Assembly: GCA_029255645.1 (NCBI GenBank)
Contig: JANLJE010000038.1
Span: 112,701-176,700 of the forward strand
DNA length: 64,000 nt
From: Comamonadaceae bacterium
GTDB taxonomy: Bacteria > Pseudomonadota > Gammaproteobacteria > Burkholderiales > Rhodocyclaceae
Direction of reading: 5' to 3'
In this document: piece by piece, positions 42,734-52,780 of the stretch
Position numbering within the stretch: position 1 is the stretch's first letter
Layout of the letters: the number at the start of each line of letters is the position of its first letter
Made by a program: the position numbers and the translations under genes
The notes under the pieces: model-generated
The model's database searches: none
What the model saw: the letters and a program-made list of their open reading frames with translations, nothing else
What the model was told of the DNA's origin: nothing

Positions 42734-43341
42734 TTTCCATCCTCCCTTGGCGAACCGGTAAAACGCGGCATCGTGGCCTCCCCCGCCGCGCTGATGGCCT
42801 CACGCACCCACACCTTTTTCACCGTCAGCAACAGGATTTTCAGGTCCAGCCAGAACGATTGGTGCTCCACATACCACACATCGAACTGGAACTTCTCGTC
42901 CCAGCTCAATGCGTTGCGGCCATTGATCTGCGCCCAGCCGGTCACCCCCGGCCGCACCTCATGGCGGCGCGCCTGCTCGGGCGAATACAGCGGCAGGTAT
43001 TCCATCAGCAGCGGCCGCGGCCCCACCAGGCTCATGTCCCCCTTGAGGACGTTCCAGAGTTCGGGCAACTCATCCAGACTGGACGAACGCAGGAAACTGC
43101 CAAAGGGGGTCAGGCGCTCAAAATCCGGCAATGGCTGGCCGTCGGGCCCTGACGCAACACGCATGCTGCGGAACTTGATCATCTGGAAGGGCTTGCCGTG
43201 CAGGCCAGGACGGGTCTGGCAAAAGAGCACGGGAGAGCCGAGTTTTTTACGGATTTGCCAGGCAACGACGGCAATGAGCGGAGCAAGCAGCAGCAATCCC
43301 AGAGCGGCCGCCCAGAAGTCGAAAACTCTCTTTGTCATCAC
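42730..43341 (-). CDS. pglC: Initiating phosphoglycosyltransferase (PglC-like, monotopic)
   Basis: The product has 203 residues, the small PglC form rather than the long WbaP/WcaJ form. It has one N-terminal re-entrant hydrophobic segment (FWAAALGLLLLAPLIAVVAW), then KFRSM, DELPELWNVLKGDMSLVGPRP and RHEVRPGVTGWAQ. It moves the first sugar phosphate from its UDP donor to undecaprenyl phosphate on the inner membrane. Overlaps of 4 bp on both sides show tight coupling. Confidence 0.9.
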   Translation of the reverse strand: MMTKRVFDFWAAALGLLLLAPLIAVVAWQIRKKLGSPVLFCQTRPGLHGKPFQMIKFRSMRVASGPDGQPLPDFERLTPFGSFLRSSSLDELPELWNVLKGDMSLVGPRPLLMEYLPLYSPEQARRHEVRPGVTGWAQINGRNALSWDEKFQFDVWYVEHQSFWLDLKILLLTVKKVWVREAISAAGEATMPRFTGSPREDGK

Positions 43342-44450
43342 AAGCCCATTTCGTCCAGCATGACTGCATTGACTTTCATCACGTCGTATTTTTCCTCTGC
43401 CAGGGTGCGTGAGCGCAGCCCCATCCTCGCGATCAGCGCTGGCGCATCGATGAAGCGCTGCATCGCTGCTTCCAGGGCATCAACCGACTTCACCGGTACG
43501 AGAAAACCATTGTCCGCCTCGATGACCGTCTCGCGGCAACCCGGCGCATCCGTGGTGATGACGGCCCGGCCCATCGCCATGGCCTCCAGCACGGTGCGCG
43601 GCGTGCCCTCACGGTAGCTCGGCAATACATAGACGTTGCTGTCCGCGATGACAGGGCGGACATCCGCCAAGCGCCCGTGAAACACGATGACCCCCTCCTT
43701 CACCCAGGCTTCCAGCTCTTGTGCATCGATGGCATCCGGATTTTCGTCGATCCAGCCGACCAGGCCAAATACCGCCTGCGGATGACGGGCACGAATCCGG
43801 CGCGCAGCCTCGACATATTCGCGTACACCCTTGTCCCCCAACAGCCGCGCGACCAGCAGAAAACGGGCGCCGGCTGGCAAAGGCGCCCGGGCATATGCCG
43901 CCAGATCCACGCCCGAGCCATTGATCACGCAAGACGGGCACCCGGGCGGCAGCAGGCCTTGCCGGCGGAACAGCTCTTCATCATCCGGATTCTGAAAAAA
44001 AATCTTGTTTGCACAGCGCAAAGCCAGCCGGTAAAGACTTTGCACCAGCGCGCGCAGCAGCCCCCGTTCGCCCCCGCCCTGGAAGGCATAGCCCAGGCCA
44101 GTGATGAGCGCAAATCGCTGCGGGACCCGCATCATCCATGCCGCGAGCGTGCCGTAAACCACCGGTTTGACGGTGTAAGCCAGCACGCGCTGCGGACGAA
44201 TCTGCCGCATCAATCGCGCCAGCTCCAGTACCAGGCGAAGATCCGCCAGCGGATTGGTGCCGGTGCGGCGCAATGGAATATCGTGCACCTGGATGCCGCG
44301 GGCCTCCAGATCCCGCCGTATCGGGGCCAGCGGGGGCAGATCGGGCGCCGCCACATGCACCTGCTGGCCCTTGGCGCGCAAGGCCTCCATCAGCGCCCCC
44401 CGGAACTGGAGCAAAGAGTCGGGGAAACCCGCAATCAATAGAAATTTCAC
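43338..44450 (-). CDS. Glycosyltransferase family 4 (PglA-like)
   Basis: The product has 370 residues from a GTG at 44450 that overlaps the asnB stop by 4 bp (GTGA). It has the GT-B pattern with N-terminal [21 protein letters not shown]-terminal donor region [21 protein letters not shown] and [12 protein letters not shown]. This resembles PglA and related enzymes that add the second sugar to lipid-linked bacillosamine or a similar primer. Given the UDP-GalNAcA genes upstream, the donor may be a GalNAc uronic acid; that is inference. Confidence 0.85.
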   Translation of the reverse strand: MKFLLIAGFPDSLLQFRGALMEALRAKGQQVHVAAPDLPPLAPIRRDLEARGIQVHDIPLRRTGTNPLADLRLVLELARLMRQIRPQRVLAYTVKPVVYGTLAAWMMRVPQRFALITGLGYAFQGGGERGLLRALVQSLYRLALRCANKIFFQNPDDEELFRRQGLLPPGCPSCVINGSGVDLAAYARAPLPAGARFLLVARLLGDKGVREYVEAARRIRARHPQAVFGLVGWIDENPDAIDAQELEAWVKEGVIVFHGRLADVRPVIADSNVYVLPSYREGTPRTVLEAMAMGRAVITTDAPGCRETVIEADNGFLVPVKSVDALEAAMQRFIDAPALIARMGLRSRTLAEEKYDVMKVNAVMLDEMGL

Positions 44451-46411
44451 TGACTTTCTTCCTGCAGCCAGGCCTGGAACATCAATACATCCCACAAGTG
44501 ATGCTGCCAGTTGCGTCGCCCGCTGAGATGCTCGGTCCAGATACGACGCACCGGTTCCGGCCTCAGAAAGCCCTGTTCCTTCAATTTCCCCTGCGCCAGC
44601 AAATCGTCAGCCCAATCACGCAAAGGCCCACGTAACCAGGTCTCCAGGGGAATTCCAAACCCCATCTTCGGGCGCTCGATCAACGCCGGCGGCACATGAC
44701 GGTACAAAACCTGGCGCAGGAGCCATTTTCCCTGACCGCTGCGTATCTTCAAATCTATCGGCATCCGCCAGGCCAACTCGACGACGCGATGATCCAGCAT
44801 CGGCACGCGCGTCTCCAGGCTGTTCGCCATGGCGGCCCGATCCACCTTGACCAGGATGTCATCGGCCATGTAAGTCTGCGCATCCAGCGCCATCATCCAG
44901 TGCTCGAAGCAATCGGTCTTCGGCCAGGCCTTGGGGTCGGTCAACAATGTTCGCGGCTCACGCGCGCCAATCACGAGATTTGCCGGGTCTTGCCAGTGGC
45001 TGGTGAGCTGCCGGAAAAACGCATGGCCATCCGACAACGCCAGCACATCCGCCAGTTTGCAGACCTTGTCGCCGGGTGTCGCCAGATGTAAACGCCTGGG
45101 CAAAAGCGGCTGGACCCACGCGAAAAACCGGTCCCAGGCCGCTGGCGAAAAGGCGTGAAGCAAGCCGGCGGCAGCACGGCGCACACTGCGCGGCAAAGAC
45201 TGCATCCTGCCCCATACCTTGCGGGCGGACAGATAGCGGTTATACCCCCCGAACAACTCGTCTCCGCCGTCGCCACTGAGCGCAACCGTTACATGCCGTC
45301 GCGCCAACTGACTGACCAGGAAGGCAGGAATCTGGGAACTGTCACTGAACGGCTCGCAATAAATCGCGGGCAGCCGGGGAATCAGATTCAACGCGTCCAC
45401 GGGGCGCACATGCAACTCGGTGTGCTCGGTTCCCAAATGCCTGGCCACTGCCTTGGCATAGGCCGCCTCGTTGTACCCCGATTCATCGAAACCGATGGTG
45501 AAGGTTCGCACCGGCCGGTGACTTTGCGCCTGCATCAAGGCTACGATGGTGCTGCTATCAACGCCGCCACTCAAGAACGCCCCCAGAGGCACGTCGGCCA
45601 GCATCTGGCCGGCGATGCTGGCCGACAGCTGGCCCTCCAGGAGCCCTGTCGCCTCCTCCTCGCTGCCCGGGAAGGGATGCCCGATGCCCTGCTCGACCGC
45701 ATCGTTCAGACGCCAATAGGGCTGAGGCGCGACGGACCTCGCCTCGCCTGCAGCCGTCACCGGCAGGCTCAGAAAATGCCCTGGCATCAGCTTGGAGATG
45801 CCCCGATAGATACTCAAAGGCGCAGGGATGCAGTTGTGCCTGAACAGCAGCGTGAGCGAGTCCCGGTCCACCTCGCCCCGAAAATCCGGATGTGCCTTGA
45901 GCGCCTTGAGTTCGGAGCCAAACAGCAGGGTATTGCCTTGCCAGCCGTAATACAGAGGCTTCTCGCCCATGCGGTCGCGGGCCAGCGTCAGTCGCTTATC
46001 CTGGCGATCCCACAAGGCCATGGCGAACATGCCCACTGTCGCCTGCAGCGTTTTCTCGATCCCCCAGGCCACGAAACCGGCCAGCAAGGTTTCCGTATCC
46101 GCATGCCCACGCCATTTCGGCGCCACCCCCTGGACGGCCAGTTGCTGGCGCAGCAGAAGATGGTTGTATATCTCACCGTTAAAGACAAGGACAAAACGCC
46201 CACACGCCGAACACATCGGCTGATGCCCCGCCGGCGAAAGATCAAGAACGGATAAACGGCGATGTCCGAGCGCCAGGCCCAGAGCGGCATCGAACCAGAC
46301 GCCAGAATCATCAGGGCCACGATGCGAGATCCGGTCATTCATCCGCTCGATCGCGTCAGTCAAGGCCGCCGCAGCCGTTTGTCCTTGCAGAAAACCACTA
46401 AAACCGCACAT
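44447..46411 (-). CDS. asnB: Glutamine-hydrolysing amidotransferase (AsnB type)
   Basis: The product has 654 residues from ATG 46411, so that Cys2 (MCGFSGFL) is the glutaminase nucleophile. The N-terminal Ntn domain has SHRGPDDSG and [13 protein letters not shown]; the C-terminal synthase has the PP-loop [12 protein letters not shown] and [16 protein letters not shown]. AsnB-like genes inside surface glycan clusters often amidate uronic acids instead of aspartate. The neighbouring UDP-sugar dehydrogenase and epimerase fit that role here. The upstream spacer to the membrane protein gene is 107 bp. Confidence 0.88.
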   Translation of the reverse strand: MCGFSGFLQGQTAAAALTDAIERMNDRISHRGPDDSGVWFDAALGLALGHRRLSVLDLSPAGHQPMCSACGRFVLVFNGEIYNHLLLRQQLAVQGVAPKWRGHADTETLLAGFVAWGIEKTLQATVGMFAMALWDRQDKRLTLARDRMGEKPLYYGWQGNTLLFGSELKALKAHPDFRGEVDRDSLTLLFRHNCIPAPLSIYRGISKLMPGHFLSLPVTAAGEARSVAPQPYWRLNDAVEQGIGHPFPGSEEEATGLLEGQLSASIAGQMLADVPLGAFLSGGVDSSTIVALMQAQSHRPVRTFTIGFDESGYNEAAYAKAVARHLGTEHTELHVRPVDALNLIPRLPAIYCEPFSDSSQIPAFLVSQLARRHVTVALSGDGGDELFGGYNRYLSARKVWGRMQSLPRSVRRAAAGLLHAFSPAAWDRFFAWVQPLLPRRLHLATPGDKVCKLADVLALSDGHAFFRQLTSHWQDPANLVIGAREPRTLLTDPKAWPKTDCFEHWMMALDAQTYMADDILVKVDRAAMANSLETRVPMLDHRVVELAWRMPIDLKIRSGQGKWLLRQVLYRHVPPALIERPKMGFGIPLETWLRGPLRDWADDLLAQGKLKEQGFLRPEPVRRIWTEHLSGRRNWQHHLWDVLMFQAWLQEESQ

Positions 46412-46518
46412 GATCGCCTCTTGCAAAACCGATTTGCATAGGGATTTCCGGGTCGGCAAGGCCGCTCATGAGCCGGAGCGCCTCAAACAGATCAAATCCT
46501 TTTTCATGCGCAGCGAAA

Positions 46519-47217
46519 TCACGATCCCGATCCTGACATGAGCCACGGCATCATCAGCAACAGGGCTGCGCAGAAAGAAAAAGAAAGCGCACGAGCCCGC
46601 AAAAACTCCCTTGCGGCAGAATAACCCGTCACATTATCCGCATCGATCATGCTTGCAAGCCTCGGCTCAACCCAGAGTATCGTCACCAGCGTGCCCATCA
46701 TGCTCACGAGCGGCACAAAAGAGATGATGAGAAGGCGGTTTTGCGGCAGGTAAAAGCATAATCCGTATGCAATGACCACTGCGATGAACTGTGTTCCAAG
46801 CATCAGTGCTGCGACACCACGGACAGGAATCAGGCATGTGGTGTCATTCGCAGAAAAAGCGGTTCGAAAGCGCTGATGGAGCGGCAATTTCCCCTGAATC
46901 AAATCCTCAAACGCAGCCTTACTGAGCTTCAGGTTGGCGAGCAGGAGAGAAAAGCCGGCTCCGAGAATCAGGACAAAAGAAAACACATAGCCGTAAATCT
47001 GGATGTCCGCAAAACTCTTCTCGATGACGACCGCAATACTGATGCCATAAAGCGCCACAAAACCTCTCGATGCAATGGCGAATATGTTTGAAAGGCTGAT
47101 GCCGAGCATGTGCCGGCCCAGGCTGGAAAAATTGTATTTGATGAAAGAGGCGATGGTTTCGCTGACCAAGTGCAGCAGAAAGAAAACTGCGGCAGCCGTC
47201 AATGTAAGGTAATTCAT
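46519..47217 (-). CDS. Unknown membrane protein, possibly Amj/DUF2837-like lipid-linked sugar flippase
   Basis: The product has 232 residues with about six hydrophobic segments. The start, LTLTAAAVFFLLHLVSETIA followed by LGISLSNIFAIASRGF, recalls the Amj (DUF2837) pattern in which a first helix with HL precedes LSLFNIxxxxSR. The call rests on that short similarity. The DNA is more AT-rich than its neighbours. It stands where a Wzx flippase would be expected in the glycan cluster, and no other flippase candidate is in the window. Gaps of 136 bp upstream and 107 bp downstream set it apart in an otherwise tight operon. Confidence 0.45.
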   Translation of the reverse strand: MNYLTLTAAAVFFLLHLVSETIASFIKYNFSSLGRHMLGISLSNIFAIASRGFVALYGISIAVVIEKSFADIQIYGYVFSFVLILGAGFSLLLANLKLSKAAFEDLIQGKLPLHQRFRTAFSANDTTCLIPVRGVAALMLGTQFIAVVIAYGLCFYLPQNRLLIISFVPLVSMMGTLVTILWVEPRLASMIDADNVTGYSAAREFLRARALSFSFCAALLLMMPWLMSGSGS

Positions 47218-47353
47218 GGCCGGGAAAACGCCCTGAGCTGTTCATTTTGCCCGTCGGTGAATCCCGATCCAGCATCTTTGGCGCCCGCATGAAATTCAGG
47301 CACGTTAGGCCGCAATAAAATCACAGGCCCGGTGCGCGGGTGAACCAGCGCGC

Positions 47354-48400
47354 TCAACGCCTAGAGCCCCGGGTTGCCGCTCGCCTTTTGACGTACCACG
47401 GCATTACCGCCTTGAGCCCTGCCTCGATAGTGTGACTGGGGACAAAGCCGAGCAGACGCTTCGCCTTGGTGATGTCGGCCTGTGAGTGCCGCACATCACC
47501 GGCCCGGAAGTCGTGATACACCGGGGGTTTTTCGTAGCGCACGGCATTGGCGGCAAGGGCGCCGCGCAGCGCTTCAAAGAGTTGATTGAGGCTGGTGCGA
47601 TCCCCTACGGCGACGTTATAGACCTGGTTTCGCGCCGCCTCGTCGGTGCTGGCTGCGGCCAGCAGATTGACCTGCACCACGTTATCCACGAAACAGAAGT
47701 CGCGGCTGGTTTCTCCGTCACCGTTGATGATGACGTCATGGCCATCGATCATCGCGGCAATCCATCGGGGAATGACGGCGGCGTAGGCGCCTTCAGGGTC
47801 CTGCCGTCTGCCAAAAACATTGAAGTAACGCAGGCCAATGGTCGTGAAACCGTAGCAGCGGGCAAACACCTCGGCGTAAAGCTCATTGACGTACTTGGTG
47901 ACCGCATAGGGCGACAGCGGCTTGCCGATCATGTCCTCGACCTTGGGCAGGCCGGGATGATCCCCATAGGTGGAACTGCTGGCGGCATAGACGAAACTCT
48001 TCACCCCGGCATCGCGCGCCGCAACCAGCATGTTCAGAAAACCATCGATATTGCTGGCATTGGTGGCAAGCGGGTCATCCAGACTGCGCGGCACCGAACC
48101 CAGCGCGGCTTGATGCAGCACGTAGTCCACGCCTTCAGCGGCGCGGCGACAGTCGTCGAGATTGCGGATATCGCCTTCGATGAAACGAAAGTTGTCCCAT
48201 TGCTCCGCGCTGACGAGGGACTGGACCTCATCGAGGTTGTGCGGGTAACCCGTGGCGAAGTTATCGAGGCCAATGACGCGTTGATCGAGCTTGAGCAAGG
48301 TTTCAAGCAGGTTCGAGCCGATGAAACCCGCCACACCGGTAACGAGCCAGATTCGGGGCGCGACCTCCAGGGTGCGCCGCAGTGTTTCGTAAGTTGTCAT
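47354..48400 (-). CDS. wbpP: UDP-N-acetylglucosamine C4-epimerase (WbpP/TviC type)
   Basis: The product has 348 residues from ATG 48400; a longer frame upstream overlaps the dehydrogenase gene. SDR features: [41 protein letters not shown] and the catalytic YxxxK in [15 protein letters not shown]. Sequence is nearest WbpP and TviC, which interconvert UDP-GlcNAc and UDP-GalNAc (or their uronates). It follows the dehydrogenase by 4 bp. Confidence 0.9.
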   Translation of the reverse strand: MTTYETLRRTLEVAPRIWLVTGVAGFIGSNLLETLLKLDQRVIGLDNFATGYPHNLDEVQSLVSAEQWDNFRFIEGDIRNLDDCRRAAEGVDYVLHQAALGSVPRSLDDPLATNASNIDGFLNMLVAARDAGVKSFVYAASSSTYGDHPGLPKVEDMIGKPLSPYAVTKYVNELYAEVFARCYGFTTIGLRYFNVFGRRQDPEGAYAAVIPRWIAAMIDGHDVIINGDGETSRDFCFVDNVVQVNLLAAASTDEAARNQVYNVAVGDRTSLNQLFEALRGALAANAVRYEKPPVYHDFRAGDVRHSQADITKAKRLLGFVPSHTIEAGLKAVMPWYVKRRAATRGSRR

Positions 48401-48404
48401 GATG

Positions 48405-49679
48405 TTACAGGCGCAGGTCGGCCGCATCGCGCGGCAGGACATATTTGAGGTCATACAGTACATGAGCCACCTTGCCGAGCGCCCGGACCTGCCCTGGCTC
48501 CATGGCTTTGAACTGTTGGTGAGCAACCGCCAGGATGATGGCGTCGTAGGTGCCGGGCTGGGGGGTGTCGATCGGCGTGATGCCGTATTCGCGCCGGGCT
48601 TCGTGCCCATCCACCCAGGGGTCAAACACATCGGCACTGATGTTGTAATCGGCCAACTCCTTGACGATGTCGACGACGCGAGTATTGCGCAGGTCCGGGC
48701 AGTTTTCCTTGAACGTGAGGCCCATCACCAGTACCCGTGCGCCTTCAACGACGATGCGGCGCTTGAGCATGGCCTTGATCAATTGCGCGACCACGTAGGC
48801 GCCCATGCCATCATTGAGCCGGCGGCCTGCCAGGATGATTTCAGGGTGATAGCCAATGGCCTGCGCCTTGTGAGTGAGGTAGTAGGGATCGACGCCGATA
48901 CAGTGCCCCCCCACCAGTCCCGGGCGAAAGGGCAGGAAATTCCACTTGCTGCCCGCGGCCTCGAGCACGGACTCGGTGTCGATACCCATGCGGTTGAAAA
49001 TGATCGCCAGTTCGTTGATGAGCGCGATGTTCACGTCACGCTGGGTGTTCTCGATGACCTTGGCGGCTTCGGCCACCCTGATGCTTTCGGCCTTGTGCGT
49101 ACCGGCAACGATGATCTGGCGATAGAGCTGGTCGACCAGTTCGGCAACCTCGGGAGTGGAGCCGGAAGTCACTTTCTTGATGGTGGCGACACGATGCTCC
49201 TTGTCGCCCGGGTTGATCCGCTCGGGGCTGTAGCCCGCGAAAAAGTCGGCATTGAACTTGAGGCCGGAGTGTTTTTCCAGTACCGGCACACAGTCTTCCT
49301 CGGTCGCGCCGGGATAGACGGTGGACTCGTAAATGACGATATCCCCCTTTTTGAGCACCTTGCCGATGGTTTCGGAGGCCTTGAGCAGCGGAGTCAGATC
49401 TGGCCGTTTATACGCGTCGATCGGGGTCGGAACGGTGACGATGAAGACGTTGCAGGCCGCAAGGTCTTGCGGATTGGCACTATAGCTCAGGCCGCCGGCC
49501 TGGCGCAGGGCTTCGTCCGGAACTTCGAGCGTCGCGTCGTGGCCGGCGCGCAGGGCGTCGATACGCGCCGGATTGATGTCGAAGCCGACGACCTTGCGCT
49601 GTTTGGCGAACTCAACGGCAAGCGGCAGGCCCACGTAACCGAGGCCAATGATGGCGAGCTTGATGGCAGAAAGGGGCAT
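48405..49679 (-). CDS. wbpO: UDP-N-acetylhexosamine 6-dehydrogenase (WbpO/TviB type)
   Basis: The product has 424 residues. NAD-binding [15 protein letters not shown], Pro-rich [26 protein letters not shown] and the catalytic Cys in [17 protein letters not shown]. The C-terminal UDP-binding domain has [15 protein letters not shown]. It oxidises C6 of UDP-GalNAc or UDP-GlcNAc to the uronic acid. It is the first gene of the glycan operon. Paired with the epimerase it supplies UDP-GalNAcA. Confidence 0.92.
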   Translation of the reverse strand: MPLSAIKLAIIGLGYVGLPLAVEFAKQRKVVGFDINPARIDALRAGHDATLEVPDEALRQAGGLSYSANPQDLAACNVFIVTVPTPIDAYKRPDLTPLLKASETIGKVLKKGDIVIYESTVYPGATEEDCVPVLEKHSGLKFNADFFAGYSPERINPGDKEHRVATIKKVTSGSTPEVAELVDQLYRQIIVAGTHKAESIRVAEAAKVIENTQRDVNIALINELAIIFNRMGIDTESVLEAAGSKWNFLPFRPGLVGGHCIGVDPYYLTHKAQAIGYHPEIILAGRRLNDGMGAYVVAQLIKAMLKRRIVVEGARVLVMGLTFKENCPDLRNTRVVDIVKELADYNISADVFDPWVDGHEARREYGITPIDTPQPGTYDAIILAVAHQQFKAMEPGQVRALGKVAHVLYDLKYVLPRDAADLRL

Positions 49680-49788
49680 TGAGCAGTTCTCTTTTCTTAT
49701 CAGCCAGATAGCGCTTGCAGGCCGAACTTTTCATTTTCAGGGAGTTGTTGAAAAATTGCGGCGCGCCCTGGCACAGCACGCCACGACC

Positions 49789-49854
49789 CATACCCGTCTC
49801 ATGCCCGCCTCATACCCGCCTCATACCCGTCTCATGCCCGCCTCATACCCGTCT
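49789..49854. repeat. 11-bp tandem array (CATRCCCGYCT), six copies
   Basis: Six exact-length 11-bp units lie in the 360-bp gap between the glycan operon and fba, followed by a partial seventh. The rest of the gap (49680-49788 and 49860-50039) shows no gene; promoter signals for wbpO are expected there, but none is clear to me. Confidence 0.88.
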
Positions 49855-50039
49855 CATGCCGGAATCATTCCGGATCACCCCGGACAGCGCCGCCGGCAAG
49901 AGCCCGGTCCGCCCGGAAACTGGCTCGATGCGCTCGGCGGCGCAGAAACAGACGAGGATGCGCTGCGCTAGGCAAGCCGCCGCCACGCCGCCGCAAGAGC
50001 CGAGCCACCACGCCACCGCAGGAGCCAGGCAGGCGCAGC

Positions 50040-51104
50040 TTATCGGACGATCTGGTTCAGTTCGCCCCTGGCGTAGCGCTCGGCCATCTTCTCGAGCGGG
50101 ATGATCTTGATCTTGCCGGCCCGGCCTTCGCAGCCGAAGGCCCGGTAGCGGGCCAGGCAGATCTGCTTGGCGGCCTCCCGGGCGGGCTTCAGGTAATCGC
50201 GGGGATCGAACTTGTCCGGATGCTCGAACAGATAGCGGCGGATGGCACCGGTCATGGCAAGCCGGATGTCGGTGTCGATATTGACCTTGCGCACCCCGTA
50301 GCGGATGCCCTGGACGATTTCCTCCACCGGCACGCCGTAGGTTTCCTTCATCTCGCCGCCAAACTGGCGGATCTCGGCGAGCAGTTCCTGCGGCACGGAA
50401 GAGGAACCGTGCATCACCAGATGGGTGTTGGGGATGCGGGCATGGATTGCCTTGATCCGGTCGATGGCGAGGATGTCGCCGGTGGGCTTCTTGGTGAACT
50501 TGTAGGCGCCGTGGCTGGTGCCGATGGCGATGGCCAGGGCATCGACGTTGGTCTCTCTGACGAAATCGGCAGCCTGGCCGGGGTCGGTGAGCAGGTCTTC
50601 GCGGCGCATCTGGCCATCGGCGCCATGGCCGTCTTCCTTGTCCGCCTTCAGGGTTTCCAGGGAGCCCAGGACCCCCAGCTCTCCTTCCACGGAGACGCCG
50701 ATGGCGTGGGAGAACTCCACCACCTTGCGGGTCACTTCGACGTTGTAGGCGTAGCTGGCGACGCTCTTGCCGTCGGCCTGCAAGGAGCCGTCCATCATCA
50801 CCGAGGAGAAGCCCGAGCGGATGGCGGCCATGCACACGGCGGGGCTCTGGCCGTGGTCCTGGTGCATCACCACGGGAAGGTGGGGATAGGCTTCCAGGGC
50901 CGCCAGGATCTGGTGGCGCAAGAAGGGTTCGCCGGCGTATTTGCGCGCGCCGGCGGAGGCCTGCATGATCACCGGGGCATCGAGCTCATGGGCGGCCTCC
51001 ATGATGGCCCAGACCTGTTCCATGTTATTGACGTTGAAGGCGGGCAGGCCATAGCTGTGTTCGGCAGCGTGATCGAGCAGCTGGCGCATGGAGACGATGG
51101 GCAT
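50040..51104 (-). CDS. fba: Class II fructose-bisphosphate aldolase (Calvin-type subfamily)
   Basis: The product has 354 residues with a GGAGA ribosome site. Zinc and substrate motifs: [58 protein letters not shown] and KVNIDTDIR. The length and sequence match the long-lived CbbA-like group common in proteobacteria. It splits fructose 1,6-bisphosphate in glycolysis or joins trioses in gluconeogenesis. It is monocistronic, as far as I can see. Confidence 0.95.
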   Translation of the reverse strand: MPIVSMRQLLDHAAEHSYGLPAFNVNNMEQVWAIMEAAHELDAPVIMQASAGARKYAGEPFLRHQILAALEAYPHLPVVMHQDHGQSPAVCMAAIRSGFSSVMMDGSLQADGKSVASYAYNVEVTRKVVEFSHAIGVSVEGELGVLGSLETLKADKEDGHGADGQMRREDLLTDPGQAADFVRETNVDALAIAIGTSHGAYKFTKKPTGDILAIDRIKAIHARIPNTHLVMHGSSSVPQELLAEIRQFGGEMKETYGVPVEEIVQGIRYGVRKVNIDTDIRLAMTGAIRRYLFEHPDKFDPRDYLKPAREAAKQICLARYRAFGCEGRAGKIKIIPLEKMAERYARGELNQIVR

Positions 51105-51189
51105 GGGATTTCTCCGGTATCTTTGGGAAAGACAGGGATTTTACTGCAGGCCGCAGGATAATCCGCACCGGGATCTTGAGAGAACCCGC

Positions 51190-51219
51190 AAAAAAAGCGG
51201 ATCAGGTCACCCTGTCCGC
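51190..51219 (-). terminator. Rho-independent terminator after the DUF2892 gene
   Basis: On the minus strand GCGGACAGG pairs with CCTGATCCGC (one bulged A, GTGA loop) and is followed by seven T. It lies 42 bp past the DUF2892 stop and separates it from fba. Confidence 0.88.
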
Positions 51220-51261
51220 CTTCTGCAACCTGGAGAAGAACCAGAAGGACCGGGTGCGGCC

Positions 51262-51453
51262 TCAGTCCTTCTTCAACGGGCAGGTATTCAAACCCAGCAA
51301 CGGGTAGATCGGGCACCAGCCCGTCAAGCCGGTGGCCAGGGGAACGATGCCGACATATGCCCAGACGGGCCCGCCGGCCGCAGCCCAGATAATCAGTGCC
51401 AGCCCCACGACGATGCGCAGGATTTTGTCGATGCCGCCAACATTGGGTTTCAT
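51262..51453 (-). CDS. Small inner-membrane DUF2892 protein
   Basis: The product has 63 residues, with two hydrophobic segments (ILRIVVGLALIIWAAAGG and VWAYVGIVPLATGLTGWCPIYPL). MKPNVGGIDKILRI is the usual DUF2892 opening, related to the C-terminal membrane part of YgaP-like rhodanese proteins. CPIYPLLGLNTC holds a Cys pair. A GGAGG site precedes the ATG. It lies 125 bp past hemY on the same strand; function unknown. Confidence 0.85.
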   Translation of the reverse strand: MKPNVGGIDKILRIVVGLALIIWAAAGGPVWAYVGIVPLATGLTGWCPIYPLLGLNTCPLKKD

Positions 51454-51578
51454 GAAGCCTCCGATGCAAATGAATTAGGAAAAGATAATATACACTCCCG
51501 CCCGATGGATGTCTGCAAACTCTTCGAGCCTGCCCCGCGCGACCCGCCACCGGTCGGCATTCCTGAATCAGCACTTCC

Positions 51579-52772
51579 TCAAGATGTTTCGAGTTCGGCA
51601 GCCTGGCGGAAATGGCGATTTGCCAGCTCGGCCTCCCCCAACTGATCCAGCAATCGTGCCAGCAGCAAATGCGCTGCCCGGGATGGCCCCACGGCCAGCG
51701 AGGCCTCCAGATAACTCCGGGCTTTGCCCCAAAGCTTGAGGCATTCGCACATCCGCCCCAGGGAAAGCAACAAGGCCGCATCGCGCGGATGGACCGTCAA
51801 CCAGGCCTCGGCACGGGCAATACGGGCCGCCAGAGCCTTGCCCTGCCCCTCCCGGCAAACCAGGCCGCCATAAATCCCGGCCAGTTCCGAAGACCATTCC
51901 CGCCCCTCGCCCAGGGCCTGCTCGACCAGATCCGCGGCGGCCTCGGTTGCCCCCAGAGCCTGCAGGCGCCGGACGGCCGCCAGTACCAGGGTAACGTCCC
52001 GTTCGGCAACGGGAAGGGAAGAAAAGTAGTCGAGCAAGGCGGCGCTATCCCCCTCGCGCTGACGCAAGGCCTCCTGATGCGCCTTGCTCCGGATGGCACG
52101 GGCAGCTTCGGCCGGCAGTCCGCCGCGTTTTTCCAGCTGGCGCACCAGTTTCAGCACGCCGTTTACATCCCCCAGCCCCTGCAGGGCGCGCAATTCAAGA
52201 CGCAGGGCCGCGATGTGACGCCCCTGACGCCGTTGCAAGACCTGCAGATCCCGGCGGGCGGTCGCGAAATCCCCCATTTCCAGGGCCATTTCGGCCCCCA
52301 GCATCAGCGCCGCCGACCCGGATTCCGGGGAGGCTTGCCGGGCCCGTTCGAGCCATTGCCACACTTTTTCGCTCTCCCGCATGCGCTGAGCCGCACGCGC
52401 CGCGATCAAGGCCGCCGTACCTGGGGCGTGGCCTGACTGCCAGGCAGCTTCGGCACGGCGTAGCGCGTGGCCGAAACGTCCCTCGAACAGGAGGCGGATC
52501 GCCTCTTCGAGCACACGGGCAACCTGTTCCCGTTGGCGCTGAGCCCGGTAGGCCCTGGCCCGCTCGGGCAAACCCAGGGTCACCAACAGGCCCCGCAGCA
52601 GAAAATAGAGAATGACAAAGCCCGCCAGCCACAGCAGCAGCAGCAGGTTGAGGCTCATTTCAACCCGCCAGGGGTCCAGGACGAACAGGGCAAAGCCGTC
52701 GTTGTAGCGCGCCAGCAGCGCCCCCGCCACCGCCAGGAAGAACAGCCCGAGAAACCAGAAAACTCCCCGCAT
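51579..52772 (-). CDS. hemY: HemY-like TPR membrane protein
   Basis: The product has 397 residues. Two N-terminal membrane helices (FWFLGLFFLAVAGALLA and LNLLLLLWLAGFVILYFLL) form the HemY_N domain, followed by tetratricopeptide helices to the C-terminus. It is last in hemC-hemD-hemX-hemY, 8 bp past hemX. This is not the protoporphyrinogen oxidase also called HemY; its role near late porphyrin synthesis is not settled. Confidence 0.9.
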   Translation of the reverse strand: MRGVFWFLGLFFLAVAGALLARYNDGFALFVLDPWRVEMSLNLLLLLWLAGFVILYFLLRGLLVTLGLPERARAYRAQRQREQVARVLEEAIRLLFEGRFGHALRRAEAAWQSGHAPGTAALIAARAAQRMRESEKVWQWLERARQASPESGSAALMLGAEMALEMGDFATARRDLQVLQRRQGRHIAALRLELRALQGLGDVNGVLKLVRQLEKRGGLPAEAARAIRSKAHQEALRQREGDSAALLDYFSSLPVAERDVTLVLAAVRRLQALGATEAAADLVEQALGEGREWSSELAGIYGGLVCREGQGKALAARIARAEAWLTVHPRDAALLLSLGRMCECLKLWGKARSYLEASLAVGPSRAAHLLLARLLDQLGEAELANRHFRQAAELETS

Positions 52773-52780
52773 AGGCCCGC

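Noticed and set aside
51505..51645. Small plus-strand gene starting MDVCKLFEP
   Set aside because: It overlaps the 3' end of hemY, has no ribosome site and no family resemblance.
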